Notes: generated by a model from the letters alone, not told the origin. A stretch of 64,000 nucleotides of DNA from Clostridium sp. MCC353 (GCF_018785315.1 NZ_WQPN01000128.1:54460-118459); one strand, 5' to 3'; shown: positions 8,395 to 16,834, numbered from the stretch's first letter. Translations and numbers: made by a program.

Positions 8395-9656
8395 TGGGCC
8401 TCCTCTCTGATTTCCCGGATTCTCAAAGCCGCTTCTTTCAGAATATCTTCTGCAGGACGCTCTCCAATGATCACCTGGCTCAGGGTATCCGTAACGACCA
8501 AAGATATTTTCGGCCATTGATCTGTAAATTCCCTGGGTCTGGCCGATTTATAGTATTCTATGAATTTCTTCTGCATGTCATCGGACGGATATTGGCCGCT
8601 CTGCACATCGGCTCTGGGCGCAAGAAGTCCGAAATGATCGATGTAATCGGACATTCTGTTTTTATCCGCAAGGAATTTCAAAAATTCTATGGCTTCATCC
8701 TCATGATCTCCGGTGGTTACGCCGAATATCTCGCCTCCTGAGACTGTAACAGGCACATCGCCGGATGGCACGGAAACCACTCCAAACTCCAGTTCCGGAC
8801 GGTGCTCTCTCATGGGTCCGATTGCCATGGAAGTGTTAAACATCATGGCGATATTTCCTGCCTCAAACTGCTTCATCAGATCGCTCAGCGTCATGCTGAT
8901 GCACTGTTTCCGCAAAACACCGTTGTCCCGCAGGTTTTCAATGAGACGGAAAGTATTTCTTCCTTCCGGCGAATCCAGAGTATCCACATCAGCTCCCATG
9001 GACCACAGCATAGGCAGAAAGCTGAACATGGCTTCTTCGCTTTGGAGGGCGGAAAGGGCAAAACCGTCCACTCCCTCTTTTGTCATTTTTACTGCCGCAT
9101 CGTAGAATTCATCCCAGGTTTCCGGCGGCCGGCATCCGGCTTCCTCCATCATTTTTTTGTTATAATAGAGGGCCAGGCAGTTTACGCCAAAGGGCATTCC
9201 ATAGATTCTTCCGTCGATGGTACACGGCTCAACCGCCTGGGGAAGATATCCCTGGAGCTGGGGGATCTGATCCGTCAGGTCTGTAAATGCTTTCATTTCG
9301 TGCATATATTTAAAATCGGAAGAATCCATCAGGGCCAGATCCGGCATCTTGTCGTCCGCGGCGCTGAGGGCCAGCCTTTTTTTAAAGGATTCATCGGGGA
9401 TATACTGGGCCTTTACGATGATTTGGTCCTGAGACTCATTGAATTCATCAATCAGATTGGCCAGTTCCCTCTGTATTTTTCCAATATCCCAATAATACCA
9501 CAGCACCAATTCCGTTTTTTCAGGCTCTTGAGGGACAGTCTCCTTGGCGCACCCGGATATGGCTAAAAGAAGAACCAGGATGAGGGCCATAAGCGGTATT
9601 CCCGGCCTGAAGCGTTTCTGTATTTCGGTCAAAGCATCATCCTCCTGTGATTTCAT
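8391..9656 (-). CDS. Extracellular solute-binding lipoprotein (family 1)
   Basis: The 421-residue protein has a signal peptide ending in lipobox AISGC (Cys36). A periplasmic-binding fold follows with the family-1 hallmarks ELVLWYYWDIG and DLALMDSSDFKYMHEMKAFTDLTD. ATG 9656 has GGAGGAATCTT upstream; the longer frame to 9701 lacks one. No permease genes are adjacent; instead it is the first gene of an operon with a histidine kinase and an AraC-type regulator. That context suggests a sugar-sensing co-receptor rather than a transport component. Ligand unknown. It ends in a four-base overlap with the kinase gene. Confidence 0.9.
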   Translation of the reverse strand: MKSQEDDALTEIQKRFRPGIPLMALILVLLLAISGCAKETVPQEPEKTELVLWYYWDIGKIQRELANLIDEFNESQDQIIVKAQYIPDESFKKRLALSAADDKMPDLALMDSSDFKYMHEMKAFTDLTDQIPQLQGYLPQAVEPCTIDGRIYGMPFGVNCLALYYNKKMMEEAGCRPPETWDEFYDAAVKMTKEGVDGFALSALQSEEAMFSFLPMLWSMGADVDTLDSPEGRNTFRLIENLRDNGVLRKQCISMTLSDLMKQFEAGNIAMMFNTSMAIGPMREHRPELEFGVVSVPSGDVPVTVSGGEIFGVTTGDHEDEAIEFLKFLADKNRMSDYIDHFGLLAPRADVQSGQYPSDDMQKKFIEYYKSARPREFTDQWPKISLVVTDTLSQVIIGERPAEDILKEAALRIREIREEAQ

Positions 9657-9723
9657 AAGATTCCTCCATGGCGGAGCGTTTTGTAAATACTGTGTACACA
9701 AAGATGCTTACGCAAAGATTACG

Positions 9724-9740
9724 GACGCAAAAGTTGCGTC
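9724..9740. promoter_or_regulatory. Perfect palindrome upstream of sensing operon
   Basis: GACGCAA-AAG-TTGCGTC is a perfect 7-base inverted repeat about 70 bases upstream of the lipoprotein start at 9656. Size and position fit an operator for a dimeric regulator. No matching second site was noticed. Confidence 0.35.
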
Positions 9741-9893
9741 ACTTGTGCACGTGCTGATAACTTTCAGATTTTCAGCAAAGAGGTAACATTATCCTGATTA
9801 TAACACTTTGTATTTCTGACCGACACTGTCAATTTTCAATTTTTTTCATTTTCCTGAAATTACCATACCGGATGGATTCTGGGATTTCTATGG

Positions 9894-9925
9894 AAAAAAG
9901 AGCCCGGCAGGCCGGACTCTTTTTC
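9894..9925 (-). terminator. Intrinsic terminator after PRTase-like gene
   Basis: On the minus strand the stem AGAGTCCGGCC/GGCCGGGCTCT-like hairpin is followed by a run of T residues. It lies about 20 bases past the stop at 9944. Confidence 0.8.
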
Positions 9926-9943
9926 GTAGAACTATCCATGTAT

Positions 9944-10582
9944 CTACAATTTTGAATAACCAAAGCTGTTTACCAGCGCATCCAGTTTTATACCCTTCTT
10001 ACAGTATGGGCATTCCCGGAAATCATATGCTTCATAATCCGGAAGATCACGCTTGCCAAAAATCGAATTAATATGTATTCCTTCAATATCATCCAATGCA
10101 CTGAATATCGCTGAAACGCCCTGCAGAACGCCGCCATAGTACTGGACGCATTCGACGCCTTTGCTGATCGTCTTTCCAGTAGTCACCGACGCCATCAATA
10201 AAATAATGTTCTTTCCGGTAATCATGGGCTGTATATTCTCTCTGAAAATCATCTGGCTGTTGCTGTTGTATTCCGGAGTGACAATATAAATAGTCTGATG
10301 CGCATTTCTGGACATGAAACCGGCCTGGGTCAATTCTTCCGCCAAATAGGCTCCAATAATCTGAGTGCCGTCCAGACACACAATCGTGTCCACCACCGTG
10401 TCATACACATACATCCCCACCAAAGCCTTGGCTGCCTGCTGTGCCTCGCTCTGCCTGGCCTTTAATGTGGTCATATCCAGATAATAATTGATGTGGGAAT
10501 GGTTGGTAGCGAAATGGCCTGGCGTAACCTTTAAAGGCACGTTATTGGCTGTTGACGTGATTTTGTAAGTTCTGCTATCCAT
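9944..10582 (-). CDS. Orotate-phosphoribosyltransferase-like protein
   Basis: The 212-residue protein has a type I phosphoribosyltransferase fold. The hydrophobic strand followed by TTGKT in IILLMASVTTGKT (about residues 125-137) corresponds to the PRPP loop. However the acidic pair normally preceding the loop (VDDxxTTG) is replaced by Met-Ala. A C-terminal CPYC pair with a Lys-rich tail could bind metal (ECPYCKKG). It has AGGGGGT upstream of ATG and its own terminator. Automated pipelines commonly name such proteins orotate phosphoribosyltransferase; given the altered motif, catalysis is uncertain and a regulatory nucleotide-binding role is possible. Confidence 0.75.
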   Translation of the reverse strand: MDSRTYKITSTANNVPLKVTPGHFATNHSHINYYLDMTTLKARQSEAQQAAKALVGMYVYDTVVDTIVCLDGTQIIGAYLAEELTQAGFMSRNAHQTIYIVTPEYNSNSQMIFRENIQPMITGKNIILLMASVTTGKTISKGVECVQYYGGVLQGVSAIFSALDDIEGIHINSIFGKRDLPDYEAYDFRECPYCKKGIKLDALVNSFGYSKL

Positions 10583-10650
10583 AAATACCCCCTGTCCGCA
10601 AATTCCCCCGGTTCTGAAGAAACTGCTTTTCTTTTATTATACCAAAATTA

Positions 10651-10700
10651 AAGTAAAGGGTGAAGGCATTTTCGAAAATCCCTTGAGGTTTTAATGTAAA
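10651..10700. repeat. Dispersed palindromic repeat, family B, short copy
   Basis: AAGTAAAGGGTGAAGGCATTTTCGAAAAT is followed directly by CCCTTGAGG...AATGTAAA. It reads like a deletion product joining the first and last parts of the double-hairpin unit seen at 58325-58430. It lies 20 bases past the stop of the DUF4253-like gene on the PRTase side. No gene is present. Confidence 0.65.
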
Positions 10701-10721
10701 TCGCCAGGTCATTAACATCCT

Positions 10722-11513
10722 TCAATCCCACCAGAAAAACCAAAACGGGCTCTCACGAATACTCCTCTCCAAATATTCAATATCCTCCGCCCCCTGCGTC
10801 ACAATATCCTCACAATAAATCATCATCTCTTTCGCCAATTGTTCCACATCTTCTTTATCCGTAACCGGTGTTTCCAGATAAAACTGCAGCGTATCATAGC
10901 CCACCGCACAAGGAACCGCTCCATATTGTTCGTACCATCTTTTGGCGACTGCTATATGTTCTTCCGGCAGGGGACAGGCATTATAACCGCCAAAAGGCAC
11001 GTAGGCCAAAACTTCATAAGGCATTTTTGCCGGCACCTTCAAGATCAGATACCGCTTGGCGTAGGAAGGCAGATACAGATCATACTGGGGCAGGGGCCCT
11101 TTCTCCCATGAAGATGCGGATTCGCTGTTTCCTTCATTCACATATTCCTGCCACCACAAATATGCCTCCTGATTTTCCTCAAAAAAATGTTCCGCATCTG
11201 TCTTTTTCGACTTTTCCAGCACATCCTTCGTATAATTTTCTATAGAACCATAATCCTCTTTTACCCTGGCTATGGTTTCTTCCATCACCTCAAAATCGTC
11301 TTCCTGAACAATGAAAGGCACATATCCTTCACCCTCCCACTCTTTCAGCTTTTCTAAGTACAACGTTTGTATGTAAAATGCATCCGTTCCAGCATCAATA
11401 TACTCCAGTCCCAGGTATTCTCCCTTCTGCGTCAAAACCTCCCCGCCGGACATCTGCCCGGAAACAGTAAAAAACGGCAGCATTATCATAAATACCATCA
11501 TAAAAAAGCGCAT
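10722..11513 (-). CDS. Secreted DUF4253-like protein
   Basis: The 263-residue protein starts with a hydrophobic signal segment (MRFFMMVFMIMLPFFTVSG) with no lipobox. The C-terminal half, YNACPLPEEHIAVAKRWYEQYGAVPCAVGYDTLQFYL, matches my memory of the DUF4253 domain, where a glutamate/Trp-rich region precedes a strand with YDT. The function of that domain is unknown. The start is supported by GGGGGAGAAGG. The gene lies 45 bases beyond the pentapeptide-repeat gene on the same strand and may be the last gene of that operon. Family assignment is moderate. Confidence 0.7.
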   Translation of the reverse strand: MRFFMMVFMIMLPFFTVSGQMSGGEVLTQKGEYLGLEYIDAGTDAFYIQTLYLEKLKEWEGEGYVPFIVQEDDFEVMEETIARVKEDYGSIENYTKDVLEKSKKTDAEHFFEENQEAYLWWQEYVNEGNSESASSWEKGPLPQYDLYLPSYAKRYLILKVPAKMPYEVLAYVPFGGYNACPLPEEHIAVAKRWYEQYGAVPCAVGYDTLQFYLETPVTDKEDVEQLAKEMMIYCEDIVTQGAEDIEYLERSIRESPFWFFWWD

Positions 11514-11558
11514 CCTTCTCCCCCATTCTGTATTCCCCGTTATCTCATTCTTCCGTCC

Positions 11559-12212
11559 TTATTTAATCACCAACCCAAACCTTTTTGCCAGCTCCGCGGC
11601 CTGATAGAGATCCACCACAGCGCCTTTCAGTTCAGAGCAGTCATCAGAAATGGAAAGGGCCGTGATATCACAGGTCCGAAAATCCATCTTTTGAAGCGGC
11701 GTTTTGAAAAAACTGGCCTCCTGCAGCCGGACCCGGTTCCAGTCCACCCCTTTGCATTTGCATTGGGATAAATTAGCTCCCCTTAACTCCGTGTCCTCAA
11801 CCAGAATTTTCTCCAGTTTGGAGGAATCAAAATTGGCATAATTAAAATTACAGTCCCTGACCGCCAGATTCTGTATGCTGCTTCCACAGAATTTGGCCCC
11901 CATTCCTTTGGAACCTGTAAATTGGCACCTGTTAAAATAACTGTCGCTGAAATCACAATTGGAGAAATTGCAGGACTGAAAAATTACATCCGTAAATTCC
12001 CCCTTTTTAAATGAACAGTCCAGGAAAAGGCAGTTTTCAAATTTGACTTTCGATACGCAGGCGGCGTTAAAAACCTCCCCCTGCACTTCCAGCTTTGTTA
12101 TATGTTTCTCTTCCAGACGTTCTTCATTATCACAACATTCCCGCAATATCCCGTAACCTCCGGTAACTTTTTCAAGTACCGGAGGCATCCATGGTTCGAT
12201 TAATTTTGTCAT
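11559..12212 (-). CDS. Pentapeptide repeat protein
   Basis: The 217-residue protein contains a run of pentapeptide-like repeats from about residue 50 to 175 (FENCLFLDCSF, FQSCNFSNCDFSDSYF, LRGANLSQCKC). These fold as a right-handed quadrilateral beta-helix. I start at ATG 12212, with GGAGGAAGCC just upstream. This ATG overlaps the stop of the upstream exporter gene by four bases; the alternative start four codons earlier lies on the ribosome site itself. Role unknown; some relatives mimic DNA to protect gyrase, but nothing here shows that. Coupling to the exporter gene suggests joint expression. Confidence 0.85.
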   Translation of the reverse strand: MTKLIEPWMPPVLEKVTGGYGILRECCDNEERLEEKHITKLEVQGEVFNAACVSKVKFENCLFLDCSFKKGEFTDVIFQSCNFSNCDFSDSYFNRCQFTGSKGMGAKFCGSSIQNLAVRDCNFNYANFDSSKLEKILVEDTELRGANLSQCKCKGVDWNRVRLQEASFFKTPLQKMDFRTCDITALSISDDCSELKGAVVDLYQAAELAKRFGLVIK

Positions 12213-13231
12213 GGCTTCCTCCATTCCGGACGGCAGCTTTCGGATTTCCAGAATTTCCGGATTTCATCTGCCCCCAGTTCTTGTACAAATTCCATCTTGA
12301 TTGACAGGAACTGATCCAGTTCCATCAAAATCTGGAACAAAATGGCCCTGTTTTCAAATTCCGGCCTGGCTGACGGCAGCGGCTGCTCCCTCATGCTCAT
12401 TTTAACAGATTCCAACTCTTCCATCAATTCTACGGCATTATTAAATTCATGAAAGCGCTCACTGATCTGACGCATCAACCCCGCAATCTGCTCTGCCTGG
12501 AGCGGCAGCATTTCCAGCATGCACATCTGTTTTTCAATTCTTGCGAGAACCAGCGCCTGGCTTTTTCTCATGTTCATATAGCGAAGATAATATCTGGTCT
12601 CCGCTAAAAGGGTATTTTCCATATCTTCATATGCCTGTTTCTCCCCTAATTCCAGGTCATTTTCCAATAGAAGAAGGGGGGTTGACCGGCCGCATCTCGG
12701 CGCTTGTCCCAAAAGGGCCTCTGCCATATTCCCTAAGATATCCCTCATGCGGTCCTCAATCTGAATCTGGCTGGCCTTTATCAGTTTTTTCTTGCCGGGA
12801 ATATAGAGGTTTAAAACCACCCCGATCCCAGCTCCCACCAACAGCAGAAGAACTTCATTGAGAATATCAGCAACTCCCATGGACTGCTCCGCCAGAAAAT
12901 GGGTCATCAGCACCGTATTGACCGAAATCCCTTCCTGCATATGAAATTCAATACAGGCCGCGGCAAAAAACAGCAGAAAGACAGTTACCGCCAATGCCCC
13001 GTATCCGAATAAATGAAAACAGACGGCTGATAAAACCAATGCCAGCACAAAAGAAGCCAGCCGCCGCCCCACCACCCGGATTGTTTCTTTTTTTGTATCC
13101 TGAACGCTGAGAAGGGTGATCACACCCGCGGAGGCGCTGTATCTCAGCCCCAAAAAGTCCGCTGTTATGATGGAAATCCCCGTTCCCGCCGCTATCTTTA
13201 GTATTTTCAGATAATCCGGTTTCCGTTTCAC
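12209..13231 (-). CDS. Aromatic acid exporter family membrane protein
   Basis: The 340-residue protein has four or so N-terminal membrane segments (about residues 10-150) and a cytoplasmic helical C-terminal domain. This is the layout of the DUF939/aromatic acid exporter family related to FUSC proteins. Characteristic stretches are RYSASAGVITLLSVQDTKKET and VGRRLASFVLALVLSAVCFHLFGYG. It would export small aromatic or amphipathic acids. It overlaps its upstream neighbour (13228-13231) and downstream neighbour (12209-12212) by four bases each, so the three genes form one tightly coupled operon. Confidence 0.85.
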   Translation of the reverse strand: MKRKPDYLKILKIAAGTGISIITADFLGLRYSASAGVITLLSVQDTKKETIRVVGRRLASFVLALVLSAVCFHLFGYGALAVTVFLLFFAAACIEFHMQEGISVNTVLMTHFLAEQSMGVADILNEVLLLLVGAGIGVVLNLYIPGKKKLIKASQIQIEDRMRDILGNMAEALLGQAPRCGRSTPLLLLENDLELGEKQAYEDMENTLLAETRYYLRYMNMRKSQALVLARIEKQMCMLEMLPLQAEQIAGLMRQISERFHEFNNAVELMEELESVKMSMREQPLPSARPEFENRAILFQILMELDQFLSIKMEFVQELGADEIRKFWKSESCRPEWRKP

Positions 13232-14037
13232 TCAGCTTTTACCTCACACCATGATATTCCAAATAACCCTTGATAGGTATATATTTCTGCCTTGTCTTCC
13301 GGCCCCAGTTTTTCATATTCTTTATATGGAAGGAGATAGGAAGACAGGCTCTCTTCCTCCAGGTTTCTGCCAACCCCATGTTCTGTTTCAACATAATATC
13401 TGCGGGCAGACGAAAACCAGGCCACATATCTGTTTTTATCATATTTTTTTACAACTGTCTGTTCCAAAACAGCCGGTTCGGAACGGTCCAGATTCACATT
13501 CAAATCCACAACCGCTGCATTGATCACCGTTGTCAAAAACAGGCACAGGAACAGACAACCCAGAACCCGTTTCCCATTTAAATGGACTTTATGGTTTTTT
13601 AAAAACAGAAAGCAGATCACTATGCTTATGATCAGCCAAATTCCATAATATATAAGGGGTTCGTCGATGATATTGTACTGGCTGCCTTTAAAATATAAGC
13701 TCAATATCCCCAGATATCCGGCCCAGTTATGAAAAAAATTACAGGCGCCGAAAAAGTCGTCTGGAAATGAAGAGGCAAGTTCCGGCAGAATAAATAATTT
13801 AATGCCCACGGAAAGTACCAGTATGATTCTGAGAATGCTCTGAGGCTCCTTGGGCAGCGCCAAAAGCCCGCCCGACACAGCCGCCGCCAGCAGCAGCGGA
13901 ATGATCACACACCCTGCCGGAGCCAGGGTCCCCAGCAAATTTCCAGGCGAAAATGGGGACGGCTTTAAACTTCCCAATTCATTTAAATATTTCTCATCCG
14001 GGCTCTTATAATATCTGACACTTTTTCTCTTTTTCAT
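13228..14037 (-). CDS. Uncharacterised multi-pass membrane protein
   Basis: The 269-residue protein has about four hydrophobic segments (residues about 38-58, 66-86, 125-148 and 157-178). An extracytoplasmic C-terminal domain of about 90 residues follows, containing YDKNRYVAWFSSARRYYVETEHG. I do not recognise the family. It is the first gene of the operon with the exporter (four-base overlap) and the pentapeptide protein. A helper role to the exporter is possible but unproven. Confidence 0.75.
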   Translation of the reverse strand: MKKRKSVRYYKSPDEKYLNELGSLKPSPFSPGNLLGTLAPAGCVIIPLLLAAAVSGGLLALPKEPQSILRIILVLSVGIKLFILPELASSFPDDFFGACNFFHNWAGYLGILSLYFKGSQYNIIDEPLIYYGIWLIISIVICFLFLKNHKVHLNGKRVLGCLFLCLFLTTVINAAVVDLNVNLDRSEPAVLEQTVVKKYDKNRYVAWFSSARRYYVETEHGVGRNLEEESLSSYLLPYKEYEKLGPEDKAEIYTYQGLFGISWCEVKAE

Positions 14038-14088
14038 ATCTTATCTCTGCTTCCTGTTTGATTTTTACACAGTTTACAAAAGAAAAAT

Positions 14089-14115
14089 CCCAGGCCGCCT
14101 GTCATAACAGCCTGG
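14089..14115 (-). terminator. Intrinsic terminator of the PadR/DUF1700 operon
   Basis: CCAGGC...CTGT-cat-AACAG-CCTGG forms a hairpin. On the minus strand it is followed by GATTTTTCTTTT, a fitting terminator tail for the operon whose last stop is at 14356. Confidence 0.65.
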
Positions 14116-14249
14116 AATTTAATTCCAATCATACCTAATTATGAGTTAATCTTCAGCCAAAATATCTTTCGTAAACATATTCATTATACTACTATGGCTG
14201 TGAAAATACAATCTCCTAACATTTCCAGCTTTAATCCCGGAAACTTCTC

Positions 14250-14318
14250 ACTGTTCAAAGCCCCCTCTGGCAGAGCCGGCCTGGCGGACGTGCCGCTTTG
14301 CGGGGCTGTGAACAGTAC
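14250..14318. repeat. Miniature derivative of the L3-type element
   Basis: It begins ACTGTTCAAAGCCCCC and ends GGGGCTGTGAACAGTAC, so its ends are inverted repeats. The interior (CTGGC-n-CCGGCCTG-CGG-CGTG-CGCTTTGCGGGGCT) follows the outermost 60 bases of one arm of the long element at 30334-30678 almost in order. It looks like an internal deletion product of that element. It lies about 40 bases past the stop of the minus-strand gene at 14356. Confidence 0.65.
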
Positions 14319-14355
14319 CCTTCTTACAGCGTCTTACCGTTCACAGGCCAGATTT

Positions 14356-15168
14356 CTACCTCAATGAAATACGCTCCGCCATACCCAATGGCACTTTAAT
14401 CAAAACTCCCTGGGTTTCATGATAGGAGTAGGAATAGATCACCCTGTTTTTTATGCATTCCATTAATTCATCTTTCATTTTGAAGAATTCTGAAAGATCG
14501 TTATCCGAATAATAGTAATAGTTCAGGGCATATATCACCTCTTTCCTCTCCGGCTGTACCGTCTGAGGCTCATCTGGCTTCTCCTCTGGCATATCATCCG
14601 CACTTTCACCCGGATTCCCCTCTGCCGTATCATCCGCGCTTTCATCCGGATTCCCCTCTGCCGTATCATCCGCGCTTTCATCCGGATTCTCCTCCGCCGT
14701 ATCATCCGCGCTTCCATCTGGATTCTCCTCCGCCGTATCATCCAGGCTTTCATCCGGATTCTCCTCCGACGTATCATTTGTCATTTCCTGTGAACTTTCA
14801 TTTGCCATATCCTCCGCCGAATCGTCTGACATATCTTCCGTGTCATTTTCATAATTCCTCTGCTCTTCCATTATAGGCTCCACAAGATCTGTGTTACAGG
14901 TCACTTCTACTAAAATTTCATCTTTTGCTATGGAACTGTCTTCTACAATCTGTACCTTTCGTCTGTCATACCCATAAGTCCGGATGATAATCTCATCCGC
15001 ATCTTCCGGCACCGTCTGCTTAATTTCTACCGTACTCATCTCACCATCCAGTATTTTCTCACCGCCATAGGTGAAAGAAGAAAACTCCGCAAAGGAAATT
15101 CCGCCGCCTATTCCCATCATTAAAAAACCGACAATGAACGCGATGACTAATTTTTTTCTCACACTCAT
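14356..15168 (-). CDS. Membrane-anchored protein with acidic tandem repeats
   Basis: The 270-residue protein has one N-terminal membrane segment or signal peptide (residues 6-27), a folded part to about residue 110, and an acidic linker. The linker holds five near-identical 12-residue units (DDTAEENPDESA type) encoded by 36-bp tandem repeats at 14593-14772. A Tyr-rich C-terminal part (YALNYYYYSDND) follows. It overlaps the DUF1700 gene by four bases (15165-15168), so it belongs to the PadR/DUF1700 operon. Such operons usually end in a DUF4097-like adhesin protein; this one occupies that place, but I cannot confirm homology. The repeats predict length variation between strains. Confidence 0.8.
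   Translation of the reverse strand: MSVRKKLVIAFIVGFLMMGIGGGISFAEFSSFTYGGEKILDGEMSTVEIKQTVPEDADEIIIRTYGYDRRKVQIVEDSSIAKDEILVEVTCNTDLVEPIMEEQRNYENDTEDMSDDSAEDMANESSQEMTNDTSEENPDESLDDTAEENPDGSADDTAEENPDESADDTAEGNPDESADDTAEGNPGESADDMPEEKPDEPQTVQPERKEVIYALNYYYYSDNDLSEFFKMKDELMECIKNRVIYSYSYHETQGVLIKVPLGMAERISLR
14593..14772. repeat. Five 36-bp tandem repeats inside a coding sequence
   Basis: Units start at 14593, 14629, 14665, 14701 and 14737, each beginning ATCATCC. The reading frame is kept because 36 is a multiple of three. There are no unique spacers, so this is not a CRISPR array. Confidence 0.9.
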
Positions 15169-16433
15169 TCCTGCTTCCCCGCTTTCTTAGAAAATAAAAT
15201 GTCCCAAATAAACCAGATAAAGGCAAAACCGCTGAGAAGTCCGCCAAATGTCATGACCGTCACACCGATTAACGGGTAACCCATGACCAGCAGTACAATC
15301 AAAGTTCCAAACATAACTACCAGGAATATCAGAAACAGGAAAATAGGAGCGATACAGCAGACCACAGCCCCTTTCACGGCAAATACCCCACATGCCCGGA
15401 TCAAGTTCCAGATATCTCTGAAAAAATGATGCCGGCGTTTGGGCCTGGCCTCCCGTTCTTCTGTTGAAAATCCAGGAAGAACAAACAGATTTCTAAACCA
15501 CTCCGACACCCGGCCCAGGCGCCCGTTCCCCTTCCGATGTCTGACGCCAGGTCTGTGCCCGGCTTTACCTTCGGGCATTGTGCGTCCTCTATACACCGCC
15601 TTATCTCCGGCCACCGCATGATTTCCAGCCGCTGTATTGTCTCCGCAAACTGCATGATTTCCAGCCGCAGCCCTGCCTCCAGCCGCCGTATTGTCTCCGC
15701 AAACTGCATGATCTCCAGCTCCATGCCTGTCCACAGCTAAGGCTTCATCTTCACCACCTTCACAGCAGAACTCTTCCCCGCTCTCCCAGAAAGAACCTTC
15801 GCCTTCCTCAGCCATTTCATCCTCATCCATGTCTTCTTCAGACATGTCATCGTTTTCTATTTTGCCGTCCTTCTTATATTTCATAATATACGCGTGCAGC
15901 GCTGAAATCGACAAAATCAGATAAAACAGGTGAAATCCCACAATCACCGCCGCCGACAGCATGTAATCCAAAGGTCTTCCGAATATGGAGTAAAATCCGT
16001 CTCCCACCCAAAAAGCCAATCCGGCCAGGGGCAGATACGCGGTGAACAATACCGCAATGATCAGGCAGCATTTCAATAACAGATCAAATCTTCCTATGGT
16101 CGTCCTATTGAAAATCCGTTTCACGGAGCGGGAACCTCTGTTAAATATTCCTCCCACCTTTTGGCCTGCCCTGGCCATGCTTTTACCTATTTTTTTTCCA
16201 TCTATATGTATGGTCTTTTTATCATAATCCGGGTTCACATTGTAGGCATCCAAAATCTCTGCCGCCAATTCCTCCAAATTTCCAAAATCATGAATCGCAT
16301 CTTCTTCGCTGAGACCGCTCTCCATCTTCAATTCTATATGCTGTGAGTATTCGCTCAATATATCTTCCCGCTCCTTTTGATTCAGTACATGAAGCTTCTT
16401 TTCCAAATACTCCAGAAATTCTGTCTTAGTCAT
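15165..16433 (-). CDS. DUF1700 family membrane protein
   Basis: The N-terminus (MTKTEFLEYLEKKLHVLNQKE...DILSEYSQHIE...GLSEEDAIHDFG) is the DUF1700 signature. Two or three membrane segments follow at about 105-185, then a long acidic and Gly/Ala/His-rich region (about 200-300) built of imperfect repeats such as GNHAVCGDNTAAG, and two more membrane segments near the C-terminus. At 422 residues it is about twice the usual DUF1700 length because of the inserted low-complexity region. I start at ATG 16433 (GGAG ten bases upstream); a GTG three codons earlier is too close to that site. It overlaps the PadR gene by eight bases. Confidence 0.88.
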   Translation of the reverse strand: MTKTEFLEYLEKKLHVLNQKEREDILSEYSQHIELKMESGLSEEDAIHDFGNLEELAAEILDAYNVNPDYDKKTIHIDGKKIGKSMARAGQKVGGIFNRGSRSVKRIFNRTTIGRFDLLLKCCLIIAVLFTAYLPLAGLAFWVGDGFYSIFGRPLDYMLSAAVIVGFHLFYLILSISALHAYIMKYKKDGKIENDDMSEEDMDEDEMAEEGEGSFWESGEEFCCEGGEDEALAVDRHGAGDHAVCGDNTAAGGRAAAGNHAVCGDNTAAGNHAVAGDKAVYRGRTMPEGKAGHRPGVRHRKGNGRLGRVSEWFRNLFVLPGFSTEEREARPKRRHHFFRDIWNLIRACGVFAVKGAVVCCIAPIFLFLIFLVVMFGTLIVLLVMGYPLIGVTVMTFGGLLSGFAFIWFIWDILFSKKAGKQE

Positions 16434-16749
16434 TCCTGTCACTCTCCTTTATAAACTGGTTCACCTTACCGTTAAAATCAACCCATTCCGCTTTCAGCCG
16501 TTCTTTATAGAGCAGTCCCGCCGCTGTCAGATGATAATATTTTCTGGGGGGACCTTCCGTGGATTCTTTCAAATAGGTCTCAAAATAGTGCTCATTGGTC
16601 AGCCGTTTCAGCAAGGGATAAATGGTTCCCTCATTCACATCGATCACCTTCGAGACTTCGCTGACCAGCTCATACCCATACATGTCCTTTTTGGTCACAG
16701 ACAAAAGTACAACCAGCTCCAGGACACCTTTTTTAAATTGTGCATTCAT
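16426..16749 (-). CDS. PadR family transcriptional regulator
   Basis: The 107-residue protein is a compact PadR winged helix: MYGYELVSEVSKVIDVNEGTIYPLLKRL (about 23-50) is the recognition part, and GPPRKYYHLTAAG the wing. The short C-terminal dimer helix makes it PadR-s2 like. It heads the operon with DUF1700 and the repeat protein, the classical layout for sensing cell-envelope stress in Firmicutes. It is likely autoregulated through the palindromic sequence at 16793-16834. Confidence 0.93.
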   Translation of the reverse strand: MNAQFKKGVLELVVLLSVTKKDMYGYELVSEVSKVIDVNEGTIYPLLKRLTNEHYFETYLKESTEGPPRKYYHLTAAGLLYKERLKAEWVDFNGKVNQFIKESDRND

Positions 16750-16792
16750 CTTTTCTCCATTCTGAAGCGTTATTCAACCGAATTATATTCCC

Positions 16793-16834
16793 TAGTATTA
16801 TATTATAGCTAGTACTATGTAATGTCAAGTACTA
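16793..16834 (-). promoter_or_regulatory. Candidate PadR operator/promoter
   Basis: Two AGTACT hexamers at 16811-16816 and 16828-16833, each self-complementary, lie in an AT-rich stretch with a third related TAGTAT at 16793-16798. They sit 45-85 bases upstream of the PadR start. PadR proteins bind such spaced AT-rich dyads, so autoregulation is likely; this is inference. Confidence 0.5.

Larger units (their letters stand above)
14038..14355. other. Intergenic region with terminator and mini-element
   Basis: This gene-free stretch separates two minus-strand operons. It holds a terminator hairpin at 14089-14115 and a 69-base palindromic element at 14250-14318 (listed separately). The remainder is AT-rich and shows no open frame of note. 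Confidence 0.6.

Noticed and set aside
8328-9566. Long plus-strand open frames across the lipoprotein/kinase junction (8328-8741, 8802-9566)
   Set aside because: They are antisense shadows of a clearly recognisable lipoprotein and kinase, with no ribosome sites or domains.
14593-14772. Possible CRISPR array (regular 36-bp repeats)
   Set aside because: The units are contiguous, without spacers, keep the reading frame and encode a 12-residue repeat; no cas genes are near.
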